Source of the DNA: Corbicula japonica
Taxonomy: Eukaryota > Mollusca > Bivalvia > Venerida > Cyrenidae
Reading direction: 5' to 3'
NCBI GenBank assembly: GCA_038501625.1
Contig: JAZAYU010000005.1
Coordinates: 11,123,484 to 11,187,483, forward strand
Length of the DNA stretch: 64,000 nt
Of this stretch, positions 33,677 to 45,828 are shown one piece after another. Made by a program: the position numbers and the translations under genes. The notes beneath the pieces were generated by a model that did not search any database, had not been told where the DNA came from, and saw only the letters and a program-made list of their open reading frames with translations. Every line of letters starts with the position of its first letter. The stretch's first letter is position 1.

Positions 33677-34789
33677 GGGCACTGGTTACAATACTATGTG
33701 TCTTTACTTGACATAGTGTTAATATGAACTGTTAATATCACAAGTAACTTTCTGTGAACTTTCTTTTCATTAACTGCTTTTTAATGCCTAACTATTTGAT
33801 ATTAAAAATAAGTTTAGATCATATATATATTTACTATATAAAAGTTAAAAATGTATAAAATATATCTTCTCTGCAGTTTACTCCAACCCACCTATTTAAG
33901 TATCAAAGATACAATCGTTGGGCTATTTAGAGTTCTCCTTGCTTGATATGATAACCGTATTTGTTTTTTTTATAATTATGGTCTTTGTGGTTATTCGCAT
34001 TTATATATTCTTTGTTTTCTTGTTCAGCAGCTTTTAAAGTTTTGCTTGATTAAAAAATCGCAGCAACATCAGAAATTATACAACAATATATCACAGTGAT
34101 GTTATTTATTTCGACAAGTTATTGACAAAGTACTGATGTTTAATGACTGTTTGCAATTTTATAAAATGTTTCTTTATTTTGGTCTGATATATTTTATCTC
34201 ATTTAGATACTTTTTATGTTTTTTTTTCTTGCATTCTGCTGTGATACGCAGAATTTTTTCTGTAATATTTTTAAAAAGGCTACTTTTTTTATTTCAGCAA
34301 ATGGTTTTCTGCTTTACGTAAACAGTTATTACCTTGTCTAATATACCACTAATATTAAAATATTATTTAGTTAGAACAATGGTTTGGCTGATTAACGTAA
34401 TTTTTGAACTATTGTTATTGTTGGATATAATATTGCTATCTGCTAAATATAATATAAGATCAATTGCCATTATTTACAATAGCGTTACATGTTAACAATA
34501 TTATGGTTATTAAAGAAATAGAAAATTTTGCTGAAATCAGTGGTTATATCAAAGCACGCAGTAAGTCGGGGTTAAGCGACAAAAATTATGTTTAATGAAT
34601 AGATATGTGATGTGTCTGGGAACAAATGAATGCCATTTTCCACAGTTTATATGTGGTCTACTAAATTCCGTACTGGTCAAAAATAGGTCAAAGATGCCTC
34701 TTACTCAGAAAGACCTAGGTTTGCAGTTACCAAATCGAACATCAATAAAATCAAGTCAATAATTGAGAAAGGTGCGCGTTTCACTGTAA
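33677..34789. other. AT-rich intergenic stretch
   Basis: Nothing recognised. Confidence 0.3.
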
Positions 34790-35135
34790 GACAGCTAACA
34801 CAAATGTCAAACTTTGGTTAATGGAAATTACTTCCCAAGCCGCCTAGCCCCAGGTTGAGCGCTACACAACTTTACACATCAGCTGTACAATTTTTATCCA
34901 TTCCAAGCGATGGAATGCATATGGCTTTAACATGGAACCGTCAATGCGGCATTTTCAGATTAACATCATTCCATAATCGGCGGTGTATGGTCCCCAGATA
35001 AAAGTATGGGTTTGTCCTTCACGAGAAAACAATCGGCGGAACTAATAAGAACAGAGTTTTGAAGGCAGATCTGAAATTTTAATCCTGCATATGACAGAGA
35101 ACGCCAAAGGTAAAAAGTAAAAACGAGGAAGTATA
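34790..35135 (-). repeat. R1 repeat, long copy
   Basis: Minus-strand counterpart of 22461-22890: AAGCCGCCTAGCCCCAGGTT, ACATGGAACCGTCAATGCGG, GGTGTATGGTCCCCAGATAA, AACAATCGGCGGAACTAATA, CCTGCATATGACAGAGAACG. Confidence 0.85.
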
Positions 35136-36768
35136 TCGTATAAAACGAAGATTCTATAAGAATGTGGTTCCGAGTATATTGCGAACAAAAATAATAAAAA
35201 TGCGTCCTTCAACTGCATTCAAGCATTTAATCAACTGTAGTTATTTTCAGTCGGAAAAGGTCCATGCAGCCCTGACTTGAACCTCAGCATTTTTCCCCTT
35301 TTACGAAATTAAAAAAGCACCTATTTCTGAGCAGATATTGGTCTTGGAGTGCGTAAGGATCTATAGATTATCAGTTTCTGATTTGTGTACCAAAAACAAC
35401 CAGTATAAACATTTTAAAAAGGAAGAATCAAAGATTGAAACGGTGTGTTTTAGTTGAAAGGGAATATTTTGAAGGTATCCAGACAAAATGTTAACATATT
35501 TTGATTATTGTTTTTAAGAAATCAGGTCATATGCAAAAGATTTCACATACCTCATAATATTCATTTTACCGAATATAAAATTAATTGATATTTAGAAAAT
35601 ATATAATATTTTTTTTTAAATTAAACAAAAACTATATATCTTTATAATTAAAACCGCTTCAAAATAGTTGCATTCGATTAAAAAAAAGTATTTGAAAACA
35701 ATGAAAGAAATTAACAGCTGTGATCATTGTTCGCCTGGAATTTAAATAATATCTGTGATAAATAAAAGGAAAAACATATCTAACCATTAAATATATTTTC
35801 CTTGAAAATAATTATTAAAAAAATTGTTTTATTGATAAACAAGCAACATACCTGTTCATAATGCTTAAGTTATGACGAAAAGATAAGCCATCGCTTCGTC
35901 TCATAATTTAGTTTTGATAGTGACTTTATTCCGCTCATCATCGGTATAGGCAAACTATTTCAGTAAAGTGACAATGTTTTGGAGTGTTACAATATATATA
36001 GGTATTCCGTCACCTTCACATATTCGCACTTTAAACATATCGATTCTGTGATATGTGATCTACACGTACGGAATGTCGAGCAGCGCTTGACATCTATTCA
36101 GACTCAGGTTGATGGTTCTCCCGGCAAAGTACTAGTAGATCATTTATCAGCTTATTATGAAAACAAACAGATGCTGAGCCTACATGTTTTCAGAGTGGGA
36201 CAAGGCTGGTTGTGTTTATTTTGTAAAATATAAATACATGTTACCAATTCAATTAAAAACGTGGAAATATCTAAGAGAATTTAATTTACACAACTAAATC
36301 TAATTAAAGTAAACAATGAAGACGTTATTACATTTTGCAACTTAGTTTAGGAACGTTTAAAGGTATATCGTAGCGGGATATTAGAGATTTTTTTTCACGT
36401 TTTGTAAATAAATTTTTTTGCCCTCCAGCTTGTCAGAAAATTCTCAAAAAAGGTAATATGGAAAAGCAAAGCAAACATGGCACTTTTTTATTTAAAACAA
36501 AAATCATCAAACACAACATAGCTCACAATAAATTTGTCCTCTTAATGTGGGATTATTTGCGTTCTTTGAAAAAAAAAATGAAATGAAAGACATAAGCAAT
36601 GTTTAACCGTTTTACCGTTCGTAGGTTTTCATAGATTCCAACTTTAAATAACTATTCAATGACTTCAGGATCTAAACGATCCCATGATCGAAATAAGGTA
36701 AATTGTGTGAGCTGAAATAAGCAGGACAAAAGCCTAAGAAGTTAATAACGAGACTTAAATCTTGTGAA
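35136..36768. other. AT-rich intergenic stretch
   Basis: An 84-codon open frame at 35979-36233 has a slightly more balanced composition but no recognisable domain; left unannotated. Nothing else. Confidence 0.3.
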
Positions 36769-36955
36769 AAGTCTCCCCGTACATTCAGTCAGTACTGTTA
36801 TCAATTATCTTTGAAGGCCGGCACATATTTTTATAAAAAAAAGAGTAGCTTTCAACCAGGGTCTAGGCGGCGTGGACTGTAATATGCATTTCCATTACTG
36901 CAGTCAAACCGAAACCTGCAATACTTTAATATATGTCGTGATATGTTTTGATAAT
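36769..36955 (+). repeat. R1 repeat copy with upstream module
   Basis: AGTCTCCCCGTACATTCAGT CAGTACTGTTATCAATTATC, TTTGAAGGCCGGCAC, then CAACCAGGGTCTAGGCGGCG, TGGACTGTAATATGCATTTC, GTCAAACCGAAACCTGCAAT. Confidence 0.85.
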
Positions 36956-37059
36956 TATATGGTTTTGAAAGATCTTTACCATCTGTTCAAAAATTGTTTC
37001 GCTCAGCCAACTTGTATTTTTATTCTTTTGAGGATATTGTATGGCCACTGTGGGGTAAG

Positions 37060-37225
37060 AAATTGAAATGTGCATATCAGGCATCGCCACACTCACAAAA
37101 CACAGCCTCGCCACCCAGCGAAAAAGAAGAGAAATTATTAGAGCTTTAAGAGAAATTCGTAATCTGGTTAAAACCCCAAAGGGGAAGTAAACTTTGCCAC
37201 TTACCCTTATCGTTTAGAGCGGCCA
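37060..37225 (-). repeat. R2 retroelement 3'-tail fragment
   Basis: GTGCATATCAGGCATCGCCA, CACTCACAAAACACAGCCTC, CCACCCAGCGAAAAAGAAGA is the R2 end; the following GTAATCTGGTTAAAACCCC and ACTTTGCCACTTACCC are scrambled remains of the stem region. Confidence 0.7.
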
Positions 37226-40033
37226 CCTAAAATATTTGTGAAAAAGGAAGGAAATATAAGGAATAGACACGTTCGGAAAACAAAACCTTTCACTCATACA
37301 AAAAGTAACCAGGAAGAAGGCTTGTGTTTATTTTATTGAAATAGGTCGTATCACAACTTACTTTTTAATGACTGTAATGTGAGGCTGTTTTTTCTTAACC
37401 CGAACAAATAAAACTTTTGGAGATAACTGGTTTTGTAGGATTTTGTTGAATTCATCACTATCCCTACACACAAAAAATAGAACTTTATACTAAATGAATA
37501 AAAACTAATATTTTTTATTTTTCTTTATTCCTATCAGATAGCTCTTAATTTGCGATCTCAACTTTTTTTAAATTCTTTTAAAAGATTTAATTGTTAGCTT
37601 TTAGTTTCATCAAATTTCAACGAAAAAGGTTCCTGGTATAATATTAAATTATTGCATGTCTTTTACGATGCTTAACAATATGTTTTTGTGGATTAATTGT
37701 CTAGATATAACATCTCTGTTATTTAATGATATTAGAAAGTTTACAACCGAGACGGTATTAGCGAATTTTAATAAACACGACTTTCCATATAAAACTTATT
37801 TATAGACTTATGAACTGTTGATATGCTGATAGAGCATTTAATTGCAAATAGATCCAACATGAAGTTATGAACATGAAGTTATAATAAACATCATTTGTAA
37901 ATAACCGATCCTTTCCCATGAATTATAATAATACCGAAATAGCATACAACAATACTTAACACGCCGTAAATTAAGGAGATATTATATGCATTCAAAGCAA
38001 AATGTAGTGTGCGTTGGTTTAACCCAGTCACGCAAGTTAAATTTGACTTCAAATTTAAGAATTAAAAAAAAACACGGTAAAAGTCGTTAATATTTAGCAA
38101 ATATTAAGTGAGTATAATATTGATTTCTAAATGAAATTAGGCAAAATAACTAGAACTTAAGTTTAATACCTTTGTCATGGAAACGCTAACATGGAGTCGG
38201 TGGTTGAAACTTTGTTTACAAACTGCCCACGGTTGACAGATTTGTGCATCGTGTAAAAACTTAAAAAGTAGTATTCTTAATTGGTATTTCACTTTTTAAA
38301 AATGTTTCATTGTATTTGTTAAACTTTGGCTGCTGGGATTTTTAATGGAATCAAAAAGAAGAACTTCTTTCCATTTTAATTATTTTAGGTACAACCTTTG
38401 CATTCACTTGCAAAATATAGGCTGTACACCAGAAATGAGTATCTGTGTGATCAGTGTGACACGCTTTTGCAATCGCTACAAGTTCTACTGTCAATAACAG
38501 TGTAAAAAGGAACACGAATTTTCATTGTTTCCTCAAAATCAATAAAACGGGAAGGTAATTTATGATAGTTGCGTAACAGATGCTACGAGACAGTCTAGTT
38601 CAATGAGTTCAGCATAGCAAAAGTATATTGTGCAGTACCTGTAGCTAAAACACTCTTCAACGTGGAATCTTGAAAAATAGTTAATCGACTGTAAGCAGTA
38701 GGAATGTAGTGTAGTGCTTTAGTGGTTAATTTTTAAAAAGATTAAAATGTTCTAAACATCTTTTGACGGAAATACAGCAATGAAATTAATTTTAAAGGAG
38801 CTCGACCTTTCCACTGATATAAATGATAATTTTTATACCAAGTATTCGTTTACAGTCAATCCATGACAAATCGTTTCCGTGCATCTGTGCAAGTGAAAAC
38901 ATATAAATTTTGCCGAATGCTTGTTTTGCTAGCTGACTATTTCAGGCTAGAAAACCAACCTCTCCATGCAAATATGCAAATTAAGTATCCATTATGATAA
39001 TATCAACAGAACTTTAAATTTCAGACACTTTCTGACAACTTGACTTTACCTTACGAGAAAAATCTTAAACCAGCAGCAAACCCATATTCAATTAAAAATC
39101 GAATTAAAATAAAAATGGCGAAGACGCCGACATCTATTTCAAATAGAAGCGGTGTGACCGTATATCACCAGCAGCATGAAAGAGAAACAGTTGAAATATA
39201 TCCAAATAAAGATTAAATCCAGAAGAATAAAATGTAGAAATTTTAATAAAAATTACGTAATTGGTTTTTTTCTTTGGGAAAGTTGTATCCCTTTTAGCAC
39301 CACTAGCCTTCCGAACTCAAGCGCACTTTAACAACACAGCAATCTTAGGGAAAAGATCGGAAAAAGAAGGAAATCATCAATGATTTTATAGAATTTATGA
39401 GCCGACACGAGTTAATTGTCTAAACGAAAACGATCAAACAAATTTAATTATTTTTTAATAAAAAAGGATTGGTAGGAGCTTCAAACGTCGGCTATTAATT
39501 AGCAAGTTTTAAGATCATCATGCTTTAGCACATTTCTAAAAAGAACAAACTGTGAAGCCCAATATACTATTTACGATATTGGGTGTCAGAACCTCTCTGG
39601 TGCTTTTGCATTTAGCTAAATGGCCAATACATACAATTTAAAGTTTTTGCTAAACGAATATCAAGATGTTTACTTCGATCCGGATATTTGTTGATCCGGA
39701 CGAATAACCGGACATCCGGATTTTCATTGACATCCCTTATTAAAATACAAAATTCGTGTTTATTTTTATACTAAATTTATTTTTAATCGCCATTGAAAGC
39801 CTAATATTATATTGATTTAGATGGCCTGTTTAATAAAAGTAACATGTAATAAACAGTTTGAAATGAACACGAATGTAGTGTTATATGTTTGTTTAATTTA
39901 TCGTAAAAGTTAAATAATATTTTATAGCTTATAATAATAGTTCTCTAGCGCAGTATCTATTGCATTTAGCATTAAAATTTTGGAACAATTAATTTAATGT
40001 GACTATTGACATTTTGATATTTTATGAAAGAAA
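37226..40033. other. AT-rich intergenic stretch, 2.8 kb
   Basis: No convincing gene. A 33-codon frame at 39115-39216 starts in a good context (AAAATGG) but stands alone. A short ATCCGGAT-rich stretch lies at 39680-39722. Confidence 0.3.
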
Positions 40034-40196
40034 TCCGCAGTGTCAAATTGTTTGCCACTGGCCGTTCCAAGGCGGTAATCCCATTCTCTTTTTCGTTAAT
40101 TGCTTGTGATTTCTTGTTTGACTCTAATTTTCGGCATTGTGAGAAGTTGAGTCTTTTGGATTTGGACATTCCTGGTGTGCATATTTCTCTTTTTTG
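40034..40196 (+). repeat. R2 retroelement 3'-tail fragment
   Basis: GCAGTGTCAAATTGTTTGCC ACTGGCCGTTCCAAGGCGGT, TTTTTCGTTAATTGCTTGTG, GGACATTCCTGGTGTGCATA. Confidence 0.75.
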
Positions 40197-40569
40197 TTTA
40201 TTTAATTTGTATCCTTCGAAGAACTTAAAATTGCTATTTCCGATGAATTGATTCTATGATTATTATATGATTATCGTTTGCACTTTAATGTTGACCATAG
40301 TAAACTTCTTTCATATAAATCAGTACTGAAACTATAATAAACAGCCGTATTTTTTCATGTTTGCAAAATTATGTAAAGCACTGTTTAGCATGTTTGAAAT
40401 TTGCTGACGTTTTCTACAAGATAATATTAGTCATGAATTAAGATTTTATAAGCCAATCATGAAATCATACCGCAACATGCCAAATCGATTTTTTTATTAC
40501 AAATAATAAATTCTGCCAACAACAGTTTTAAAATCTCTGGAAATATTACTCTGTGGATGAGTTGATTAA

Positions 40570-40865
40570 CAATACTATTAGCTTCTGATGTTTTTTATGT
40601 TTGTGTGTTTTTTGAAAGCAAAACTGTCGAGATGATGGATTGGTGCTAACTCACCGAGACAACTTGTTCTATTCGGTTCATATGAGAACCTGTTGGGGAA
40701 AGTGTGAGGTTGGTGCACCCAAGAACCTGGTTAAACCACCTTAGAAGCAACTGTTTTGCTACTAACCGTCCCAAAGCAGTAACCCCTCGGTTTCTCATTT
40801 TCGTTAATTGTTTGTGGTGTCTATTTTGAAATTGATGATTTACTAAACCATGCCCTCTGATCTGT
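40570..40865 (+). repeat. R2 retroelement 3'-tail copy
   Basis: TATTAGCTTCTGATG, CGAGACAACTTGTTC, ATATGAGAACCTGTTGGGG, GAGGTTGGTGCACCCAAGAA; the stem reads TTAGAAGCAA/TTGCTACTAA, two pairs changed on both sides relative to CAGTGGCAA/TTGCCACTG. Truncated before the last block. Confidence 0.85.
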
Positions 40866-41019
40866 AATTGTAATTGTGGATACTCATAACCATTTTTACT
40901 TTCAAGCCAACTTGTTACAAAAGTGATTTAAGTTCTCAAAACAATTTGTCTTGTTTCGAAAATCGATTTTTTTTGTTAAAACATTTTTGGTTTAACCCCA
41001 TGCTTTAAGTAGAAACGTA

Positions 41020-41086
41020 ATATATGCATATCAGGTATCGCCACACTCACAAAACACAGCCTCCCGAAGCAGCGAAAAAGAAGAAA

Positions 41087-41124
<38 letters not shown>

Positions 41125-41648
41125 ATGTTTGTTATGAGTATGTCAATTCAAATAGGAAGCCACAAACAATTAACGAAAAAGAGAACCTTTGTGGATACCG
41201 CCTTGGAACGGTCAGTGGCAAAACAATTTGCCACTGGGGATTTAAACCAGGTTCTAGGGTGCACCAGCCTCACACTTGTCCCAACAGGTTCTCATATCAC
41301 AAAACAAGTACAAGTTGTCTTAGTGAAATAACTCCCGCCCACCCATCAGCTTAACAAATTTGCATGCAAAAGCACACAAACATATAAAACATAAGAAGCT
41401 AATAGCATTGAAAAGCCAAAGGGGTGGGTACTCAAAGACCTTACCGAGACCAGAGCACCTGGAGTAAAATCAGCAAGAACACGATGGCAGGGATAAAAGA
41501 AACAAATCGAGTTTCTAGGTTCTCTAGATGTCCCTATAAACCTTCATAAACTCTCAAACCCCTGCCACCGTCGTGCAACCAAAGAGGTAAGCATAATGAT
41601 CAACTGTAGATTGGTTAATCATCAGGCCTGCAGAGCGCTTCAGAATAT
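41020..41648 (-). repeat. R2 copy including RT end, with GA microsatellite
   Basis: Minus strand runs from the RT end (GCAGGCCTGATGATTAACC, GATCATTATGCTTACCTC) through the full tail to TGATATGCATATATTAC. The CT-rich segment has expanded to about 16 GA/TC repeats (41091-41123). Confidence 0.9.
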
Positions 41649-41948
41649 ATTGAACTTTGATTCCGCCTTTTCATTTTTTCCTTATATAAATGTGGAAGAC
41701 GAGACCGTTAAAGTTCCAGTTAAAAGATTCTCCGTCCATGACTTCATCTTAAAGTTGAATTGGTTTCTATGGTTTCACCTTCAATGCTGCTAACTGGATA
41801 TTTCCGTAGCAATATACAGCTGCATAATAGAGATGCTTTGCTTTGGAGAAAAATTTTATAATTATATTTGGTCATTAAAGATAAGGTAATGGTTCTTGAA
41901 TAAAGCAACCCTTCCATATACCTGTTCAAAATAAACATATATATACTA

Positions 41949-42176
41949 GTGTCCAAAAGAAACGATACCAAACTTTCAATAAAATGTTTGCTTTTTAGAT
42001 TGGACACATCTTTGTACTTTCTATTTATGCTTGTACAGGATTCATGATTGGTTTTTTACACATGAATGATGCTGTTAAAAGGTATCTCGAATGATTTAGA
42101 CCAATCCAAATGGTCTATAGCCGTTTGGTTTTATTGTATGTCCTTGCAAACAAGTTGTATCGTTTCTTTTGGACAC
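41949..42176. mobile_element. TA-flanked MITE, 228 bp, perfect 20-bp TIRs
   Basis: GTGTCCAAAAGAAACGATAC at 41949-41968 is exactly repeated in inverse at 42157-42176; TA on both sides (41947-48 and 42177-78). This fits a Tc1/mariner-type non-autonomous element. The interior has no coding frame. The flanks extend the match to CTAG, so the exact border is TA by inference. Confidence 0.85.
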
Positions 42177-42415
42177 TAGTTTATATAACTGGCCTTATAT
42201 AAAAGCACTTTTTCAATGTAATTATCTCCTAAGGATGGTGGCTCTAATGGCATCCATTATGGTTGCCTTCGTGGTTGGACTTAAATAGTTCAATTAACGG
42301 TTATTTACCTCACAAAGTTATGAAAGGCTAGACAAGAAAACATTTATTCATTTCCAAAAGGCTTACAAGCCCACGAGTCTTGTTCAAACAACTTAATACG
42401 ACAGTGAACAGTGTA

Positions 42416-42460
42416 AATAGATGAAAAGGAAACTTTAAAAGCCACCGAACACGACTAACG
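42416..42460 (-). repeat. R1 repeat, 3'-end fragment
   Basis: AATAGATGAAAAGGAAACTT, TAAAAGCCACCGAACACGAC: inverse of the R1 3' part. Confidence 0.65.
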
Positions 42461-43284
42461 ACAGTACACACATACACGATCATAAAAATGAAAACAACGA
42501 TGGAGAAAGGTAGGCACTAAAGGGAACATTTAAATGGATTTTGTTATTCATATCTTTTCTTTATTCATTTGAATGGAAAGTGTTTTGTTTTGACACGAGA
42601 AATACACTTCTAAGCACCTGGTATCACACATGTTTTCAATTTATAATAAATATTTGCCGTTCGCACAACTTGTCATATGTTCTTACCATTTTGCAATTCA
42701 ACGATTTTATATTAGCTTTAATTATTCAAAATGCAAGAAAACTTACATTTTGACACCTCAAAAAGGCATGTCTGCCACTTTGCATCTACTTTAAATTGAA
42801 GTTTCAAGGAAGTAAAATATTCGCTTGATAATTTATATTGCGCAGTAATTCGTCAGCATATGAAAGCATACAATTTTTAACATATCGAGGTCGACACAAT
42901 CTGCTTCGTTATGAACAAACATAATCTTTACCCGTACAAACAAGTAACTTCGTTGTTTAATTAATTTTTACCTTTACTTCTCGACTAAACAGATTCTTTC
43001 ATGGATTTTTTGTTGTCCAAGATGTTTCTGCTGAGTCCCAACGCTTTTGTACAATTGACAAATAATAGGTTGACTTAGAAATGAATTGAATTTTGTTGTC
43101 GTTATTTTGCTGATCTAAAGAAACAACTTAATACGAATATGATTAACAAACAATAATATAACGCGGAATTTCCAAGTATAACGAGTTATTATATCCAAAG
43201 CTGTCACCGGGAACATTAATCTTTCATGACACATTAATCTCCCTTATTTTGAATAACATACAGAAATTCGCAATCACACTTACT
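42461..43284. other. AT-rich intergenic stretch
   Basis: No gene recognised. Confidence 0.3.
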
Positions 43285-44223
43285 CAGGGCGGGTAATCAA
43301 ACTGCACCTTACCATGCATTTTGTAAACAAAAGTCCGCAATCTTGGATGAAAATTGGTAAGTTTTTTACTTTTACTCATTTAATAAATAACTCTTAAAAT
43401 TGAGATATACCTAAGAACCTGCTAAATATTTTTCCGAATCTTTTGGTACCTAGATGGAATATAAACTCCAAGTGGCAAACAAGTTACCTCGGTCATGGAA
43501 ACTCAATCGGCGAGAAATAAGCAAGAATTTATAGGGTAAAGTGCAGGGAAATTTGTCATTTTGTATGTTTTTCGCCAAGAAAGGTTGTTTTGTCTGTAAT
43601 CACACGAACAATTGAATTCCATTTTAAATTTCATGTCCCAAGACAATTTTTTTTGTCAAAGAAAACACTATTTCGCAGCAAAATTAGCAAATATCCTTTA
43701 TGGTAAAGTGCAGTTCTGAAAAATAAATGATAAAGTGCAGTTGACTTTTTTCCTAAACTAAACATAAAATATCGCTGTAGTATTTCCTTGACTAATATGA
43801 CCATATAAACACATGTCCGACACGTAATCAATTAAAGAAATAAAATGTAACATTTGGGAGACTCCTCAATATCAAATTCCGGCTTAAAACATGTATTGTT
43901 TTGATCCGCTCCTCTGAACTTTGGCTTGTTCAGTTGTCACCGGCCAACGAAAAAACTCCCGACTTGCGTATTTTTTTTATTTAATTCTTTTAGCTGGTAC
44001 AAAAAATCGTTTGTGTCAAAATAAAAAAGTAATATTGGCAGTAAAACAGCTATTGCTTTTACGGCCGGTGCCTGATTGTAAAAAAATATTCTTAATTAAA
44101 CTTAACCATTAGATATTAAGGAAACCAACAGAGATAGTTTCATATGTTGAAATTACCTGGAAATCGTTCTTTCATCTAGTTGAAAACACATAATTGACAG
44201 TATTTAGGTTCCATGTGTTTCAG

Positions 44224-44372
44224 ATCATGAACAACATATGTGAGCATTGTGGAGCGTCGTTCAATACACGTGCCGCAATGCGTGTTCATAGCAAGGCTAT
44301 TCACCAGAAGGCTTATTCATACAAGTGCTGCGGTCAAGGTTTTAGGGATAAAACCGAACTGAGAAAACCTAG
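44224..44372 (+). pseudogene. C2H2 zinc-finger exon, left arm copy
   Basis: Acceptor GTGTTTCAG before 44224, donor AG|GTAAAT after 44372. Reads IMNNICEHCGASFNTRAAMR, VHSKAIHQ and YKCCGQGFRDKTELRKPR. The first finger is regular (C-x2-C-x12-H-x4-H). The second has adjacent cysteines (CC instead of C-x2-C) and has lost its histidine (KPR where the other arm has RHR), so it could not bind zinc. 149 bases is not a multiple of three, as for an internal exon. Probably a host exon captured by the element and decaying; whether it is ever spliced cannot be told. Confidence 0.65.
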
Positions 44373-44507
44373 GTAAATAATGTCCATTTTAAAGTATTAA
44401 ACACAAAAGTGAAACGCGTAATGCAAAATCAAACATAGTGACAATGGGTTGTCGGATTCTTAATTAAAAAATCAATGGGATCGAGTCCTGTAAGAAGCTT
44501 CGCTGAC

Positions 44508-45545
44508 GATCATACTGTATTCACCTAGGAATGGATAGTTCTTCCTAAAAAAGCATATACATGAATGTGTATTTTTAAAATTGTATATTCGTTCCTCGCT
44601 ACAAAGTTCCAAAGAGTTTGTGACCATTGGAACATAAAACTGACCTTGCTTTGTTCACGTCCTTAAATCGCATAGTTCGCTTATTTATAGACCTTTATAT
44701 AAAATATTATGCTGTAAGCATAAAAACATAAAAAGATGTCGGAATTGTACCACAATTGCTTGTGTACATTTTACTTCTTCTAGTACGCATACACAAATAT
44801 TAAGTATTATAACAAAATATATAGGCCTATACATAATACTCGATTGATTTGTTAAAACCGTATACATTGTATTAGATCAGGTGGGCAACAATTACATCAT
44901 TCAAAACATTGAGCAAAGAAAAAATTGCCTTTAATAGTTAATATTGTTAAGTTATTTGGTTTTTGAAAGAGGTGTGAGGTTATATTGCCGATCTAATGTA
45001 AGTGTCATTTTACTTGAACCGCAGAAGTGGGATAACATGACACTCAGACCGTCGATGTATCCTCACATGTATATCTATTCAAGAAACCTAATAATTGTTT
45101 GATTATACTGCAAAACCTTAGAAAAATAATAGATATTTAGAAAACATTGGTATTTAATAAATGGGGCTCAAATTATTTTTAAACGGCTGTCTTTCCACTG
45201 AGCCTCAAAAGTACACTTATGAAGTCATGTTTTCATCTACGTGACGTCTCTTCTAAATAGCTTAGATGGACTGCCGATTCGATATTTCTTTTAACAATTA
45301 AGAATAATTTAATCATTTTGCACATAAAACGTTCACACAATCATTCTCTGTAAACAATATAAGTACACCATGAAAATATCACTGAGCAAATTAGGAGACT
45401 GACTTAATGCATTTCTTGCAATTCAAAACAATATGGCGGAATACAATAAAATATGGGAGGCCAGAAGGGGATAATAATGCACGTGCATTTCGTATTTACT
45501 GCCGATCAGTTAATACGGATTTGCGCCAACGACAAATTATCAACT
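44508..45545. other. Unique centre of the foldback element
   Basis: AT-rich, no inverted partner, no coding frame with a domain. Confidence 0.5.
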
Positions 45546-45679
45546 TCAGCGAAGCTTCTTACAGGACTCGATCCCATTGATATCTAATTAAGAATCCGAC
45601 AACCCATTGTCACTATGTTTGATTTTGCATTACGCGTTTCACTTTTGTTTGTTAAATACTTTAAAATGGGCATTTTTAC

Positions 45680-45828
45680 CTATGTCTTCTCAGTTCGGTT
45701 TTATCCCTAAAACCTTTACCGCAGCACTTGTATGGATAAGCCTTCTGGTAAATAGCCTTGCTATGAACACGCATTGCGGCACTTGTATTGAACGACGCTC
45801 CACAATGCTCACATATGTTGTTCATGAT
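45680..45828 (-). pseudogene. C2H2 zinc-finger exon, right arm copy
   Basis: Minus-strand twin of 44224-44372, also exactly 149 bases with acceptor (GTGTTTCAG) and donor (ATAG|GTAAAA) conserved. Reads CEHCGASFNTSAAMRVHSK, AIYQ, PYKCCGKGFRDKTELRRHR. Here the second finger keeps both linker and RRHR but the first has lost its second histidine (AIYQ for AIHQ). Thus the two arms have decayed at different zinc ligands. The reverse-strand frame across it is a shadow. Confidence 0.65.

Noticed and set aside
35979..36233. 84-codon open frame
   Set aside because: Composition slightly protein-like but no motif, no clear exon borders.
39115..39216. 33-codon frame with good start context
   Set aside because: Too short to judge and isolated; no partner exon or conserved motif seen.
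41091..41123. GA microsatellite as an independent feature
   Set aside because: It is an expansion of the CT-rich segment normal in every R2 tail, so it is described within that copy.
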